64,000 nt of DNA, from positions 81,867 to 145,866 of the forward strand of contig CAHJWG010000012.1 of NCBI GenBank assembly GCA_903642215.1, in the 5' to 3' direction. The notes below the pieces were generated by a model. The model had not been told where the DNA came from. It did no database searches and saw only the letters and a list, made by a program, of their open reading frames with translations. The translations under genes were made by a program, and so were the position numbers. This document shows, in pieces, positions 7,814 through 17,328 of the stretch (the stretch's first letter is position 1; every line of letters begins with the position of its first letter). Source of the stretch: Sphingobacteriaceae bacterium (GTDB lineage Bacteria; Bacteroidota; Bacteroidia; Sphingobacteriales; Sphingobacteriaceae).

Positions 7814-9451
7814 TTATATTTTTCTTGCTGTATTGATCACACTTACACCGTTAAAACGAGTAGTGGCCGAACCATGCGAAACCGCGTTAGATTGCGAAGG
7901 CTGCCCTTTTCCGTCATTAAAAGCGCCGCCCAAACGGTAATCGCTTTCATCGGCAATGGCCACACACGAATTCCAAAACTCGCGCGTATTTGCCTGGTAA
8001 GCAACATCGTTTAACATGCCAATAATTTTACTGTTTTTAATCTCGTAAAATGTTTGTCCGCCAAACTGGAAGTTATAGCGTTGCTGATCAATGGAGAAAG
8101 AACCATCACCAATAATGTAAATTCCTTTTTCGGTGTTTTTGATCATATCATCAACACTCAATTTTGTTTTTCCGGGTTGAAGCGAAACGTTGGCCATCCG
8201 TTGAAACTGCACATCGTTCCAGCTTTGCGCATAACAGCAACCCTGCGATTCTTTTAAGCCGATAATATGCGCCTGGTCGCGGATAGCCTGATAATTTACC
8301 AGCACGCCATCGCTAATCAAATCCCATTTTTTGCATTTTACACCTTCATCATCATAACCAACGGCACCCAAAGAACCGGGCTGTAATTTATCAGCCACCA
8401 CGTTAACCAATTTGCTGCCGAACTGGAATTTCTTGGATTCCCATTTATCCAGCGTTAAAAAACTAGTTCCGGCATAATTGGCTTCGTAACCCAAAACGCG
8501 GTCTAACTCGGTCGGGTGGCCAACGGATTCATGAATAGTTAACCACAAGTGCGAAGGATCTAAAATCAAATCATATTTGCCCGGTTCTACTGTTTTTGCC
8601 TTGATTTTTTGGTTGGCTTCTGCCGTTGCCGATTTTACATCTTCCAGCATATCGTAGCGGTCTTTATAGCGGGTTACAATGCCGGCAACTTTATCCTGCG
8701 GGCGGGCATTTAAATATTCGTAACCCATCCCAACCGGCGAACTCAGGGATTTCCGGGATTGAAACTTGCCCGAAGCCGTATCAATTTTCGTTACCACAAA
8801 ACTTGGAAAGATGCGGTGAATATCTTGGTCGATATAAGAACCATCGGTAGAAGCAAAATATTTTTGCTCGTTTACTGCAAAACAAGTGGAGTTGATAAAG
8901 CTTGCGCCGCCGGCTTTTGCTGCTGCGTTTACCGATAATAAAAGGTCGGTTTTATCTTTAATCGGCACCTCGAAAGCATTGATTTCGATCGGTGTTTTCC
9001 AGCTTACTTCGCCAAAACCTTTCTGCGGAGCCAATTGTACCGGTTCTGCCTGTATTTTTGCGTTTGCTTTAGCCACGGCAACCGCACGTTCTGCCGTTTT
9101 GGCCACGTCTTCCTTCGTCATGTTGTTGGAAGCCGCAAAACCCCAGCAGCCATTGGCAATCACCCGGATACCAACACCTTGCGATTCGGTATTGGCAATA
9201 TTCTGCACCCGGTTTTCTCGGGTAATAATCGCCTGGTTGAGGTAACGGCCAATGCGCACATCCGCATAACTTGCGCCTTTAGCGCGGGCCGCGTTTAAAG
9301 CCACATCTGCCAGTTGTTTTTTCACTTTTACGTCGATGCCGTCATATAAAGCGGCCATCGGGTCGATGCTGCGGGCAAAAGCAGGCATCTCGGGCAGCAT
9401 CATCGAGCCAAGCCCTAAGCCAGACAAGTAAAGAAATTCGCTTCTTTTCAA
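7814..9451 (-). CDS. TldD-like zinc metalloprotease
   Basis: A 545-residue TldD-family protein with the zinc motif HESVGH (H307, E308, H312), the catalytic signature of TldD. The N-terminus (KRSEFLYLSGLGLGSMMLPEMPAFARS) resembles an export signal, possibly twin-arginine-like though it has only one clear KR pair, so an extracytoplasmic site is possible. The first codon is TTG at 9451-9449. No ATG lies nearby, and GGAGG (complement of 9461-9465) sits nine bases upstream, which supports TTG. The conserved C-terminal barrel includes QSWNDVQFQRMANVSLQPG and GGQTFYEIKNSKI. It likely pairs with the TldE-like product. Confidence 0.85.
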   Translation of the reverse strand: MKRSEFLYLSGLGLGSMMLPEMPAFARSIDPMAALYDGIDVKVKKQLADVALNAARAKGASYADVRIGRYLNQAIITRENRVQNIANTESQGVGIRVIANGCWGFAASNNMTKEDVAKTAERAVAVAKANAKIQAEPVQLAPQKGFGEVSWKTPIEINAFEVPIKDKTDLLLSVNAAAKAGGASFINSTCFAVNEQKYFASTDGSYIDQDIHRIFPSFVVTKIDTASGKFQSRKSLSSPVGMGYEYLNARPQDKVAGIVTRYKDRYDMLEDVKSATAEANQKIKAKTVEPGKYDLILDPSHLWLTIHESVGHPTELDRVLGYEANYAGTSFLTLDKWESKKFQFGSKLVNVVADKLQPGSLGAVGYDDEGVKCKKWDLISDGVLVNYQAIRDQAHIIGLKESQGCCYAQSWNDVQFQRMANVSLQPGKTKLSVDDMIKNTEKGIYIIGDGSFSIDQQRYNFQFGGQTFYEIKNSKIIGMLNDVAYQANTREFWNSCVAIADESDYRLGGAFNDGKGQPSQSNAVSHGSATTRFNGVSVINTARKI

Positions 9452-9534
9452 TTTGATATTCCTCCGGATTTTAGTATTTGGTTGATAAAAAGTTCCAATT
9501 TAATGTTTTTTAAGTTAATATTGAAGTTAAAGTG

Positions 9535-11334
9535 TTATAACAATTTTGTTTCAAACCATAAAAAAGCACAGGAAGTTAAGAACAGCAGATAAAACCAGAT
9601 TGCAGGAACAAAAATAGGTTCAATTTTTTGCTGATCAGGATTTTTTGCCTGATTTTGGTTGAATTGCTGTGCCTGTTTTTGTGTTAAATTTATTTTTCGG
9701 ATAGATTTCAAAATTCTCCAATCGCTGTTTTCATAAATATAAACCCAACCTGCGGGATTTCCTTTATTTGTAACCGGAAGCCAGCCGGTTTTATCCGGCC
9801 AGAAACTTCCTTCCTGCAAAAAAGGAACAGCAGGATTTTGCTCTAAAGCGATAGCCGTTCCGTTTACTTTTACTGCGGCAGCTGCGTTGCCGGTTTCCAG
9901 TTGTATTGTCGCCATGCTGTTTTTATCGGCAAAAAATGAAGAAGAAACGCTTTCTTTCCGGCCGGTTTTTTTAGCGGCTTTCGATAACAACATCGACCAA
10001 AACGTTGCGTAAGCTGCCTTGTTGCCGGCAAGTTGCCAGTTAAAAGTATTGTTCAGGGTTGATAAAATCACTTTTCCCGAGCCGTATAATTTACTGTTAA
10101 CGATAAATCTTGCCGCATCATTCTGCACTAAAATTTGCGTTCCCGGTTGGTATCGGATAAAAGCCGGGCGATCCGTTTGGATGCTCAAACGCGAACCTTT
10201 AGCATCATTCAACTTTAAATGGAGTTGTTTTTGCATGTTGTCTGACTGATAAACCGGGAAATTTTTGTTGATAAAAGAAGTATTGCTACTGTCCGCCCTA
10301 AAAATTAAACCTAAACCCTGCCGGCTCGTTTGGGCTAAAACGGCGGAAGTTTCCGGTTTGCTTAAACCGCCAAATTCACTGGCATCACAAATCAAAACAT
10401 CAAAATTTTGAAGTAACGCCGGCGTAATTTTTTCCAGCGGAAGCTTGTTCATATTCCCAAACGCTGTTGTGATTTTATTTTTACTGATGGCACTTCGCGC
10501 AGCAACCGCGTAAGCATTTTCGGCCAGCCAGTTTTTTAAAAACCGGCTTTCAAAATCCGGCGAAGCGGAAAGCATAAGCACTTTCAAAGTTTTTGCAGGC
10601 TCGATGGTAAGTGGCACCGGTTCGTTTTCAAGCGTATCTTTTCCCGACAGCGCAATCAAACGAAAAACCGCTTGCCCGCTTTGCTTCGGAGTTGTACTGA
10701 AAGAAAATGGTATGCTTCTTTTAGTACCAATTTCTATCGAATCCAAACCGGTGCCTAATCCTTTTAAAACCAATTTAATCTTGTTATCCGTTTGATTGCC
10801 AAAATTCCCTTGAATATTCAGGTTTTCACCCGCATTTACATAATGGTTCCAGTTGAGGTTTTTAATCCCGGAAGGCAGTTCCGGCGCATCAAAACGAACC
10901 GGTAATTTATCCAAACTCCGTAGTTCATCTTCATCCAAACCATTACCTAAAATATGCAGCGAAGAGTTGGCCGGAATAGTTTTTCGCCATAAATCCAAAT
11001 CTGCAATAAAATGAATTCGAGGCGATTTTAATCTTTTAAAAATTCCTTCATCAGTCGTATAAATCGATGGTTTCTGAGGAGAAGAACTTTGGTATTTGCG
11101 CAAACTATCTTTATTAAAACCATCGGTCAAAAGCAGTATTTCCTTATCCGTATTGATGCTTCTTTTACCGTGATAAAAAGGCGGAATAGCCAAGCAAACC
11201 AAACTTGCAACCGCCGTAAAAGAAGCCAGCAAACGCCAGATTAATCTTTGTTTATTTGTCCGCCTGATTTCTTTCCAAACCAAAAAAATAAGCAGTAAAA
11301 CAGCAGCAGCAAGCACCAGGATATTCCACATCAT
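9535..11334 (-). CDS. Membrane protein of the BatA/DUF4175 cluster, function unknown
   Basis: A 599-residue protein with two N-terminal hydrophobic segments (about 4-20 and 33-52) and one near the C-terminus (about 577-595), leaving a large presumably periplasmic middle. The centre has a Rossmann/GATase-like pattern (TLKVLMLSASPDFESRFLKNWL ... DVLICDASEFGGL), also seen in proteins next to DUF4159 genes. It starts ATGATG overlapping the stop of the DUF4175 gene (ATGA at 11331-11334), so the two are translationally coupled. Two dispersed-motif copies fall inside the gene, encoding GTKRSI and HGKRSI. I do not recognise a named function. Confidence 0.7.
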   Translation of the reverse strand: MMWNILVLAAAVLLLIFLVWKEIRRTNKQRLIWRLLASFTAVASLVCLAIPPFYHGKRSINTDKEILLLTDGFNKDSLRKYQSSSPQKPSIYTTDEGIFKRLKSPRIHFIADLDLWRKTIPANSSLHILGNGLDEDELRSLDKLPVRFDAPELPSGIKNLNWNHYVNAGENLNIQGNFGNQTDNKIKLVLKGLGTGLDSIEIGTKRSIPFSFSTTPKQSGQAVFRLIALSGKDTLENEPVPLTIEPAKTLKVLMLSASPDFESRFLKNWLAENAYAVAARSAISKNKITTAFGNMNKLPLEKITPALLQNFDVLICDASEFGGLSKPETSAVLAQTSRQGLGLIFRADSSNTSFINKNFPVYQSDNMQKQLHLKLNDAKGSRLSIQTDRPAFIRYQPGTQILVQNDAARFIVNSKLYGSGKVILSTLNNTFNWQLAGNKAAYATFWSMLLSKAAKKTGRKESVSSSFFADKNSMATIQLETGNAAAAVKVNGTAIALEQNPAVPFLQEGSFWPDKTGWLPVTNKGNPAGWVYIYENSDWRILKSIRKINLTQKQAQQFNQNQAKNPDQQKIEPIFVPAIWFYLLFLTSCAFLWFETKLL

Positions 11335-13490
11335 TTTGACCGGTTTGTGCGGGTTAAATTTTGAAAATAAGTGTTTGCCAAACCAAAATCCGGATTGGTT
11401 TGTGCCGGTTGCGGCAATTTTGCAACTGCCGGCAGCATTTTTTGTATCGCTTTTTCAACTGTTAAAATATCCTGCTGACTAATATTTTTCGGGTGATTTA
11501 CCTCTGCCAGAATCTTACGGAAAGCCGTTACCGCCGGTAAATAAACCGAAGGCTGCGCGGCTGCTTTGCTGCTTAACTGCAAATTGGTTTGCCGCAAAAT
11601 CTGCTGAGAACCGGTGCCTAAACCCGTTCCGTTTTTAAGTTGATGAAGTAAATTAGCTGCCTGTCGCAAAGCCAGGTTCGGATCAATTTTTTTATTAAAA
11701 TCCTGCTGGTTTATGGGATCGATAATTTTTGTAAGGTCGCCGGTCAACCGCTTTTCTACCGGTTTTAAAGGTGCAATTTTCGCACTGCTTTTGGCCACGT
11801 AAGCACGCGATTTCTGCTGCATATCCTTCAGCATACGCAACGCTTTATAAGCAAAAGGCAGTGCTTCCTGCGGTTTATACGTGCGCAAACGCAGCTCGGC
11901 ACTCCACATTTCGTTTAGCGTAGCTTTCAGCTGGTTTTTTACTTCCGGCTCTAAATAACCAACGTCCTCGGCTTTATCGTGCTTATCCGTATAAGCATCT
12001 ATAATTTTGGCGGCGTTGCTAAAATCTTTCGGGTCCGATAAAGAAGCTTCCCCTTCGGCTTCCGGATCGCCAAGGTTAGATTCTTGTTCTTCACCTAAAA
12101 ACTTGCCGTAACGCAGGCGTAAAAGCTTTTGGTCGATGCCCAGATTGTTACATTTCGTTTTAAATGCTTCCGCCTTAATCGTGTCTTTCGCCTTTAGTAA
12201 TTGTTCCGTTTCGATGATAATTTGCCGCTCGCTTCTAAACAATTCCGGCTTCACATCCAAACTATTTACCATGCCGTCCATCTGCATCAATTTAGCGGTA
12301 TCCGCAATTGAAATCATGTAAACTTCCGAGCGCGTTTCCTGCTGATGGTTATCGGTTGCCTTGATATAAAAATACAATTCATCGCCGGGCTGCATGCCTA
12401 ATTGCTTTAAATCCAGTAATTTTTGTAATTGATACTGCGTTTGATGACCGGAAAAAGCCGAACCAAAAGCAATTTTTTGTTCTTTAAATTTTACTGCTTC
12501 GCCTGTTCCGCTGGCAATTGTGGCGTTGATATAAGCTTCGCTAATGCCGTAATCATCTGTCAATACTGTTTTTAGCAAGGTTTTTTGCGGCTCGCCAAAA
12601 TCGATTACGGTGCTTGGTTTTGGCGATTGAATATGGATTACCGGTGCCAAATCTTTGATCACTTCGATCTGATATAATTCGGAAATTTTGCCGTCTAAGT
12701 TCACCTGATAAAATCCCGGCGAATGGATTAATTTGGAAGTTTTCCACAACGTTCGTTGTGTATTTGCTGCTTTTAACGACAATCTTTCGTGATCATTAAA
12801 AATAAAACTAACCTGTTTTACAGATTTGCTGGTGCTGATTTCCCAGTTTACAATTGCGCCATCTTCTACCGAAATAGTAAATTTTTCCTGCTCTCGGCTG
12901 CTTTTTCCGGTATAAACTGGCGGCGTAATTTTTAGGTTGAAATGATCGATTTCCGGCAAAATAATTTCCGGTTTTTGTTGCTTTTCTGTTCCGTTTAATG
13001 CTTCTTTTATCGATGTGAAATGGTTGTTTTTGAGGATTAAAGGCAATCTCATCAGTAAAAAACTAAAAGTAAAAGCTGCAAGTAAAATTAGAACTGCCAC
13101 TTTTAATCGTTTATAAAATTCTTTTGGCTGAGGCAGTTGCGGTAAAATTTGTTCTACTTTTTGCTGTTGCAACCGTTCTAAAAAATTAAGCGAATCGGTT
13201 GGTTTTAAACTGAGTTCCGTGCTTTCTTCCAGTTCCGGGAATGATGTATTGAGGAAACGGGCAACATCCGGAACCGTAATTTTCCAGGAAGGATTGATTA
13301 GAAAAACGGCTGCTCCAAAAATCAAGAATAACGGAATAACCAGCCAGAGCGAACCGGGAAAAAATAAATGAAAAATTGCGCTCAAAAATAGTGCGGCAGC
13401 CAAAGCTAAAAATGCAAGCGACAAAATATTGCTGCTTTTCCACTTTTTTTGCCAGCTGCTAATGATGTATTTTCCGTTTGCTTCAGGCAT
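11331..13490 (-). CDS. DUF4175-like large membrane protein
   Basis: About 719 residues from the ATG at 13490. Upstream in-frame codons overlap the BatA-like gene and read as its other frame, so I exclude them. There are two adjacent hydrophobic helices near residues 24-66, a third near 130-148, then a long soluble part with Ig-like strands (ITPPVYTGKSS, PKPSTVIDFGEP, LTDDYGISEAYI) and a helical C-terminal third (LNEMWSAELRLRTYKPQEALPFAYKALRMLKDMQQKSRAYV). This is the usual composition of the large protein encoded beside MoxR/DUF58/BatA genes in Bacteroidota. It overlaps its neighbours by 8 and 4 bases. A motif copy inside encodes TSIKEAL. Confidence 0.7.
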   Translation of the reverse strand: MPEANGKYIISSWQKKWKSSNILSLAFLALAAALFLSAIFHLFFPGSLWLVIPLFLIFGAAVFLINPSWKITVPDVARFLNTSFPELEESTELSLKPTDSLNFLERLQQQKVEQILPQLPQPKEFYKRLKVAVLILLAAFTFSFLLMRLPLILKNNHFTSIKEALNGTEKQQKPEIILPEIDHFNLKITPPVYTGKSSREQEKFTISVEDGAIVNWEISTSKSVKQVSFIFNDHERLSLKAANTQRTLWKTSKLIHSPGFYQVNLDGKISELYQIEVIKDLAPVIHIQSPKPSTVIDFGEPQKTLLKTVLTDDYGISEAYINATIASGTGEAVKFKEQKIAFGSAFSGHQTQYQLQKLLDLKQLGMQPGDELYFYIKATDNHQQETRSEVYMISIADTAKLMQMDGMVNSLDVKPELFRSERQIIIETEQLLKAKDTIKAEAFKTKCNNLGIDQKLLRLRYGKFLGEEQESNLGDPEAEGEASLSDPKDFSNAAKIIDAYTDKHDKAEDVGYLEPEVKNQLKATLNEMWSAELRLRTYKPQEALPFAYKALRMLKDMQQKSRAYVAKSSAKIAPLKPVEKRLTGDLTKIIDPINQQDFNKKIDPNLALRQAANLLHQLKNGTGLGTGSQQILRQTNLQLSSKAAAQPSVYLPAVTAFRKILAEVNHPKNISQQDILTVEKAIQKMLPAVAKLPQPAQTNPDFGLANTYFQNLTRTNRSK

Positions 13491-15027
13491 AAATTTCTTC
13501 TTTTTTAGTCCGCATGGAAAGGATTCGTTCCAACAAAAACACCAGGAATAATGCAATCCAGCAAGCATGTTTCAGGTTGGTTAAATCAACCGGTTTCGGG
13601 CTGTTGGTAAACGAATTTTGGTTGTCTGTTTTTACAGGCTGATATTGATCGGAAGTAATTATCCGCCGGTCATTCAACCCGAAATCTTTCTGCGGATAAC
13701 TTTTTAAAATCAGGTTTAACATCATTTTCGGGAAATCGCTGCTCCAAACCAAATCATTCCACGAAGGGTTAAAATGACTGTAAAAATGGTAAATGTTTAA
13801 GTTTCCGACTTCCTGCAAGCTTAAAACCGGCTGACCGAAACCATCCTGCCAGATAGTTTTTGCAGTGGCAATGCTTCTTTTATCGGCTAAAAAATGTTGA
13901 TATAAATTGATGGTTTCAGCGGTGTTTTCCGCGTTTTCGGCATTGCTGATCCATGAATTAATGGGTTGCGGTTTACCGGTTTCGTATTGAAAAAGCTGTC
14001 CGCCTTTTACTAATTTCCGCTCAATATTTTTTGGAGGAATTTGATCTGAAAGCCAGAAAACCCAATCCTGTTTTGCCGGAATCTGGTTGAAATTATTGGT
14101 AGCAATGAGCTTTATTTTCCTGCCGCTAAACTTTTTAACCGCTTGTAAAGCAGCTTCCAGATAAGCCGCATCCGCCGGAAACCGATTCTGAAAAATGGTA
14201 ACTTTTAAAGTCGAAGTATCTACCAAAACCGGCGGCTGCGGACTGGTTTTCAAAGCCACAAAAGGTTTTCCTTCTGCAAAAGAAACGTTAAAACGAGAAT
14301 CACCATGATCAGCATTTAACAGATTTATCGTGCTAAAAGAAGTACCGGAAGTTTTGCTGCTACCAACGATTAACCGGATGCTGTCTCCGGAAGTTAAAAA
14401 AGCGTTTTGAATCCAGGTAGAAACCGAATCGGCCGGCGTGTAAGTTTTCCAACGGAGATCAATATTTAAATTTGGCCGAGAATTTTTAAAATGCTGCAAC
14501 TGATTGGAAGTGAACAAGTAAACCGGCATTTTTTTTGGTAATTGCTGCTCCGATAGTTTTAACAAAGCCCAATAGGAAGCCGGTTTTTGTTTTGCTTTTG
14601 CTGCGCGCGAAGTATCTTTTAAAACCTGTTCCAGTTTTACTGCCTTAAAAGAAGCATCGAATTCGTGCAGTTGGTAACCGGTTTTCAGCAGCGAATCAAC
14701 TTGCGGTTTAAAGTGGGCATATACTTCTTTTACCGGTTGTTTTTCGATTAAAATCCAGCCTTTGGTTTTAGCAGTTTGCGCCTGTTTTTGCCATAAAGGT
14801 TCGGTTAATAAAAACGCCAGCAGCAGCAATAAAAGGCAGCGTAAAAGGAGTAACAGCCAATCCGTTAGCCGGAAACTTCGTGAACTTTGCCGCGCACTTT
14901 TGCCCAGCAACGCAATGCTGCCGATTTTGAGCGTTTTACCGGTTTTGATATGCCATAGATGGATGATTATCGGGAGGATAATTCCGGCAATTGCCCATAA
15001 CCATAAAGGATTTAGTAGTTGTAGCAT
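13483..15027 (-). CDS. BatA-like membrane protein (aerotolerance N-terminal domain)
   Basis: A 514-residue protein with the BatA N-terminal signature: FLNP-like LLNPLWLWAIAGIILPIIIHLW, then TGKTLKIGSIALL, and a second helix LLLLLRCLLLLLLAFLLTEP. A single C-terminal helix (ACWIALFLVFLLERIL) ends the protein. The middle lacks an intact von Willebrand MIDAS motif, so it resembles the long BatA-domain proteins of the MoxR clusters rather than classic BatA. It is probably an inner-membrane partner of the MoxR ATPase. Four dispersed-motif copies lie within it (13870, 14326, 14641, 14719), encoding DKRSI, TSFST, DASFK and VKEVY. Confidence 0.75.
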   Translation of the reverse strand: MLQLLNPLWLWAIAGIILPIIIHLWHIKTGKTLKIGSIALLGKSARQSSRSFRLTDWLLLLLRCLLLLLLAFLLTEPLWQKQAQTAKTKGWILIEKQPVKEVYAHFKPQVDSLLKTGYQLHEFDASFKAVKLEQVLKDTSRAAKAKQKPASYWALLKLSEQQLPKKMPVYLFTSNQLQHFKNSRPNLNIDLRWKTYTPADSVSTWIQNAFLTSGDSIRLIVGSSKTSGTSFSTINLLNADHGDSRFNVSFAEGKPFVALKTSPQPPVLVDTSTLKVTIFQNRFPADAAYLEAALQAVKKFSGRKIKLIATNNFNQIPAKQDWVFWLSDQIPPKNIERKLVKGGQLFQYETGKPQPINSWISNAENAENTAETINLYQHFLADKRSIATAKTIWQDGFGQPVLSLQEVGNLNIYHFYSHFNPSWNDLVWSSDFPKMMLNLILKSYPQKDFGLNDRRIITSDQYQPVKTDNQNSFTNSPKPVDLTNLKHACWIALFLVFLLERILSMRTKKEEIYA

Positions 15028-15032
15028 TTTTG

Positions 15033-15189
15033 GGTGCGAGGTGCGGGGTTTGAGGTATGTGGTTTGAGCTACCTTGCTGCCTTACACCTTGATCGTTAAT
15101 TATTTAGTCAATATTTTGTTCCTGATTTTAATTTCTTCATCTGCATTGCTGATACCTCATACCCCAAACCTCTTCACCTCAAACCTTTC
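15033..15189. repeat. Word palindrome between BatA-like and DUF58 genes
   Basis: The left arm is built from GAGGTGCGGGGTTTGAGGTA plus TGTGGTTTGAG. The right arm is CTCATACCCCAAACCTCTTC plus ACCTCAAACC. The arms are imperfectly complementary over about 30 bases around an AT-rich centre. The same kind of word (GAGGTATGAGG) appears at 59769-59830. Confidence 0.65.
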
Positions 15190-16074
15190 TCAAAATCCTT
15201 TCATCCGCTGGTTTAAAAAATCTCGCAAAGCCAAGTCCAAAGGTTGATCCATGCTGATTAAACGGTAAAAAATCTGTCTATCTAAAAGTTGAGTTTTGAT
15301 GTAGGCCAGGCGTTCGTTCAGTTTTTGCTGATAGATTTTTTTAGCTTGTGCGGCATTGACTTGGATGGTTTGTCCGGTTTCCAGATCCTCTAAAGTAGCG
15401 TAGCCGGCAAAATCCAGTTCGAGTTCATTTTTACCAATCAGCTGGAAAACCACAATTTCATGTTTTAAGGTTGAAAGCTGATCCAGCAAAGCTAAAATCT
15501 CGCCATTTTCTTCATAAAAATCGGTAATAAAAACCAGTAGTTCGCGCTTTCCGGTTCCGGCAAAAATCTCTTTATAATTAACGGCTTCGGTAAATTTTCC
15601 TTCGGGTTTAAGGTTTTCCAGCTGATAAAACAAACGGTTTAAATGCTGCATGCTTTGCCTCGGCATTAACGAAAACAAACTACCGTTTTGCAGTACAAAC
15701 AAGCCGGTTGCATCGCCTTGTAAATTAGCCAGATATGCCAGCGAAGCGGTTAAATAAGCGGCATAAATGCTCTTTTTATAACCATTATCTTCGTGGTTCA
15801 TGGAAGCGCTGGCATCCACCAGAAACCGCAGGGAAATACTGGTTTCCACTTCGCTTTCGCGGATGTAATAGCGATCAGAACGGGCAAACATTTTCCAATC
15901 CAGCGAACGCAAATCATCACCGGGCTGGTAACTTCGGTACTGACTAAATTCCATTCCCGGCCCTTTGATGGTACTTTTATTTACGCCGCTCATAAAACCG
16001 TCAATCACTGTTTTGGCAGCCAGTTGCAGGTTTTTGATGGCGATAACGGTTTTTGGATCGAGTAGGGTGGACAT
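15190..16074 (-). CDS. DUF58 domain protein (vWA-like, MoxR partner)
   Basis: A 294-residue DUF58 protein. The hallmark LDWKMFARSDRYYIRESE (about 58-75) is followed by a von Willebrand-like strand with a MIDAS DASAS motif (D87, S89, S91). DUF58 proteins are encoded next to MoxR AAA+ ATPases and are thought to be the substrate or adaptor the ATPase remodels. Here the MoxR gene lies upstream, separated only by a broken antitoxin gene. The start ATG at 16074 is clear. Confidence 0.85.
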   Translation of the reverse strand: MSTLLDPKTVIAIKNLQLAAKTVIDGFMSGVNKSTIKGPGMEFSQYRSYQPGDDLRSLDWKMFARSDRYYIRESEVETSISLRFLVDASASMNHEDNGYKKSIYAAYLTASLAYLANLQGDATGLFVLQNGSLFSLMPRQSMQHLNRLFYQLENLKPEGKFTEAVNYKEIFAGTGKRELLVFITDFYEENGEILALLDQLSTLKHEIVVFQLIGKNELELDFAGYATLEDLETGQTIQVNAAQAKKIYQQKLNERLAYIKTQLLDRQIFYRLISMDQPLDLALRDFLNQRMKGF

Positions 16075-16080
16075 GTGGTG

Positions 16081-16304
16081 TTACTTTGTGTATTCTTTCA
16101 TTACTTCTTCGTGCGTTTTTCCTTCGCCTCTATCGGATTCTTTTATTGCTTCTTCAACATCATTTTTTACTTCTTCCGGTAGGTCATACCAAAAATCATG
16201 TTCCAGATGAACCTGCAAGATCGCTTGTATCATGCGAAGTGTTTTTCATCAGCTTGATCTAAAGCCTGTATAATGCTTTGTTTAAGTTCTTCAGTTTCTG
16301 ACAT
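16081..16304 (-). pseudogene. Small antitoxin-like gene (addiction-module type), frameshifted
   Basis: Read leftward from ATG at 16304 (preceded by AAGGAGA) the frame gives SETEELKQSIIQALDQADEK and then stops after HFA. One added base in the five-A run near residue 21 would continue as TLRMIQAILQVHLEHDFWYD, LPEEVKNDVEEAIKES and EEVMKEYTK to the stop at 16081. The intended product of about 74 residues resembles the helical addiction-module antitoxins that precede RelE/ParE toxins. No toxin follows. The gene sits between moxR and the DUF58 gene, interrupting an otherwise standard cluster. A sequencing error in the A run is the alternative. Confidence 0.55.
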
Positions 16305-16324
16305 TAAATTATTTCTCCTTTTAA

Positions 16325-16350
16325 AATTTAAGCCGATAAAAACAGCATCA
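16325..16350 (-). repeat. Dispersed motif copy, GT variant
   Basis: Read leftward: TGATGCTGTTTTTATCGGCT then TAAA. It ends against the stop codon of the MoxR gene. Confidence 0.7.
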
Positions 16351-17328
16351 TCAAGCCAGCACTTTCGGTCGCTCAATCGCTTTGATCAATTCCGCGGCAA
16401 TCATATCTGAACTCACGTTTTCTGCTTCGGCCTTAAAATTCATCAAAATGCGGTGGCGCAAAACCGGGTACGCCATATTGTGGATATCTTCCATCAAAAC
16501 CGAATATCTACCCTTAAATAAAGCACGCGCTTTGGCAGTGAGAATTAATGCCTGCCCGGCACGCGGACCGGCTCCCCAGCGCACCCATTCTTTAATATAT
16601 GGAACCGTGGTTGTATCTGGCCGTGTAGCGCGGATGATGTTGCTGACATAATGCACCAAATCATCGTTGATATTTACATCGCGCACCAAACCTTGCAGTT
16701 GTTTAATTTCTTCTCCGCCCAAAATCGGGTTAACGGTTACTTTTTTGCTGCCGGTGGTGCTGTTCAACACGCCAAATTCTTCCTGCGCAGTTGGATAACC
16801 AATTTTGATGTACAGTAGAAAACGATCTAACTGTGCTTCCGGAAGCGGATAAGTGCCGGCTTGTTCAATCGGGTTTTGGGTGGCGAGGATAAAAAACGGA
16901 CGATCCAACGGATACGTTTGTCCGCCGTAAGTTACCTCAAATTCCTGCATCGCTTCCAGCAAAGCGGCCTGCGTTTTGGGCGGCGTGCGGTTAATTTCAT
17001 CCGCCAAAACAATATTGGCAAAAAGCGGCCCTTTGTTAAATTTGAAAAAGCGTTTGCCGGTAACGTGGTCTTCCTCCAAAATTTCGGTGCCTACAATATC
17101 GGTCGGCATTAAATCCGGCGTAAACTGGATGCGGCGGAAAGACAAATGCAAAGCCTGCGATAGCGTGCGAACCATCAGGGTTTTAGCCAGTCCGGGTACG
17201 CCTTCCAGCAGGCAATGTCCGCCGGCCAGCAAAGCAACCAGCATTTCATCCAAAACCTGATCCTGGCCAATAATTACTTTTTGAATTTCGTTTTTGAGCG
17301 ACGAAAGCTTGCTTAACAAGTTTTTCAT
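16351..17328 (-). CDS. MoxR family AAA+ ATPase
   Basis: About 325 residues from ATG at 17328; a TTG seven codons upstream is the only other start. Walker A is EGVPGLAKT (42-50), Walker B with ADEINR follows near 109, and then come ATQNP and the sensor/arginine elements ending in ERPKVLA. MoxR proteins are chaperone-like ATPases that act on vWA-domain partners. The DUF58 and BatA-like genes downstream are the expected partners. This is the first gene of the leftward cluster, with a divergent DUF4159 gene on the other side of a 179-bp promoter region. Confidence 0.9.
   Translation of the reverse strand: MKNLLSKLSSLKNEIQKVIIGQDQVLDEMLVALLAGGHCLLEGVPGLAKTLMVRTLSQALHLSFRRIQFTPDLMPTDIVGTEILEEDHVTGKRFFKFNKGPLFANIVLADEINRTPPKTQAALLEAMQEFEVTYGGQTYPLDRPFFILATQNPIEQAGTYPLPEAQLDRFLLYIKIGYPTAQEEFGVLNSTTGSKKVTVNPILGGEEIKQLQGLVRDVNINDDLVHYVSNIIRATRPDTTTVPYIKEWVRWGAGPRAGQALILTAKARALFKGRYSVLMEDIHNMAYPVLRHRILMNFKAEAENVSSDMIAAELIKAIERPKVLA

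Noticed and set aside
13491..13568. Longer N-terminus for the DUF4175-like protein
   Set aside because: It overlaps the coding end of the BatA-like gene and shows cysteine/tryptophan-rich shadow composition. The ATG at 13490 gives the usual short overlap.
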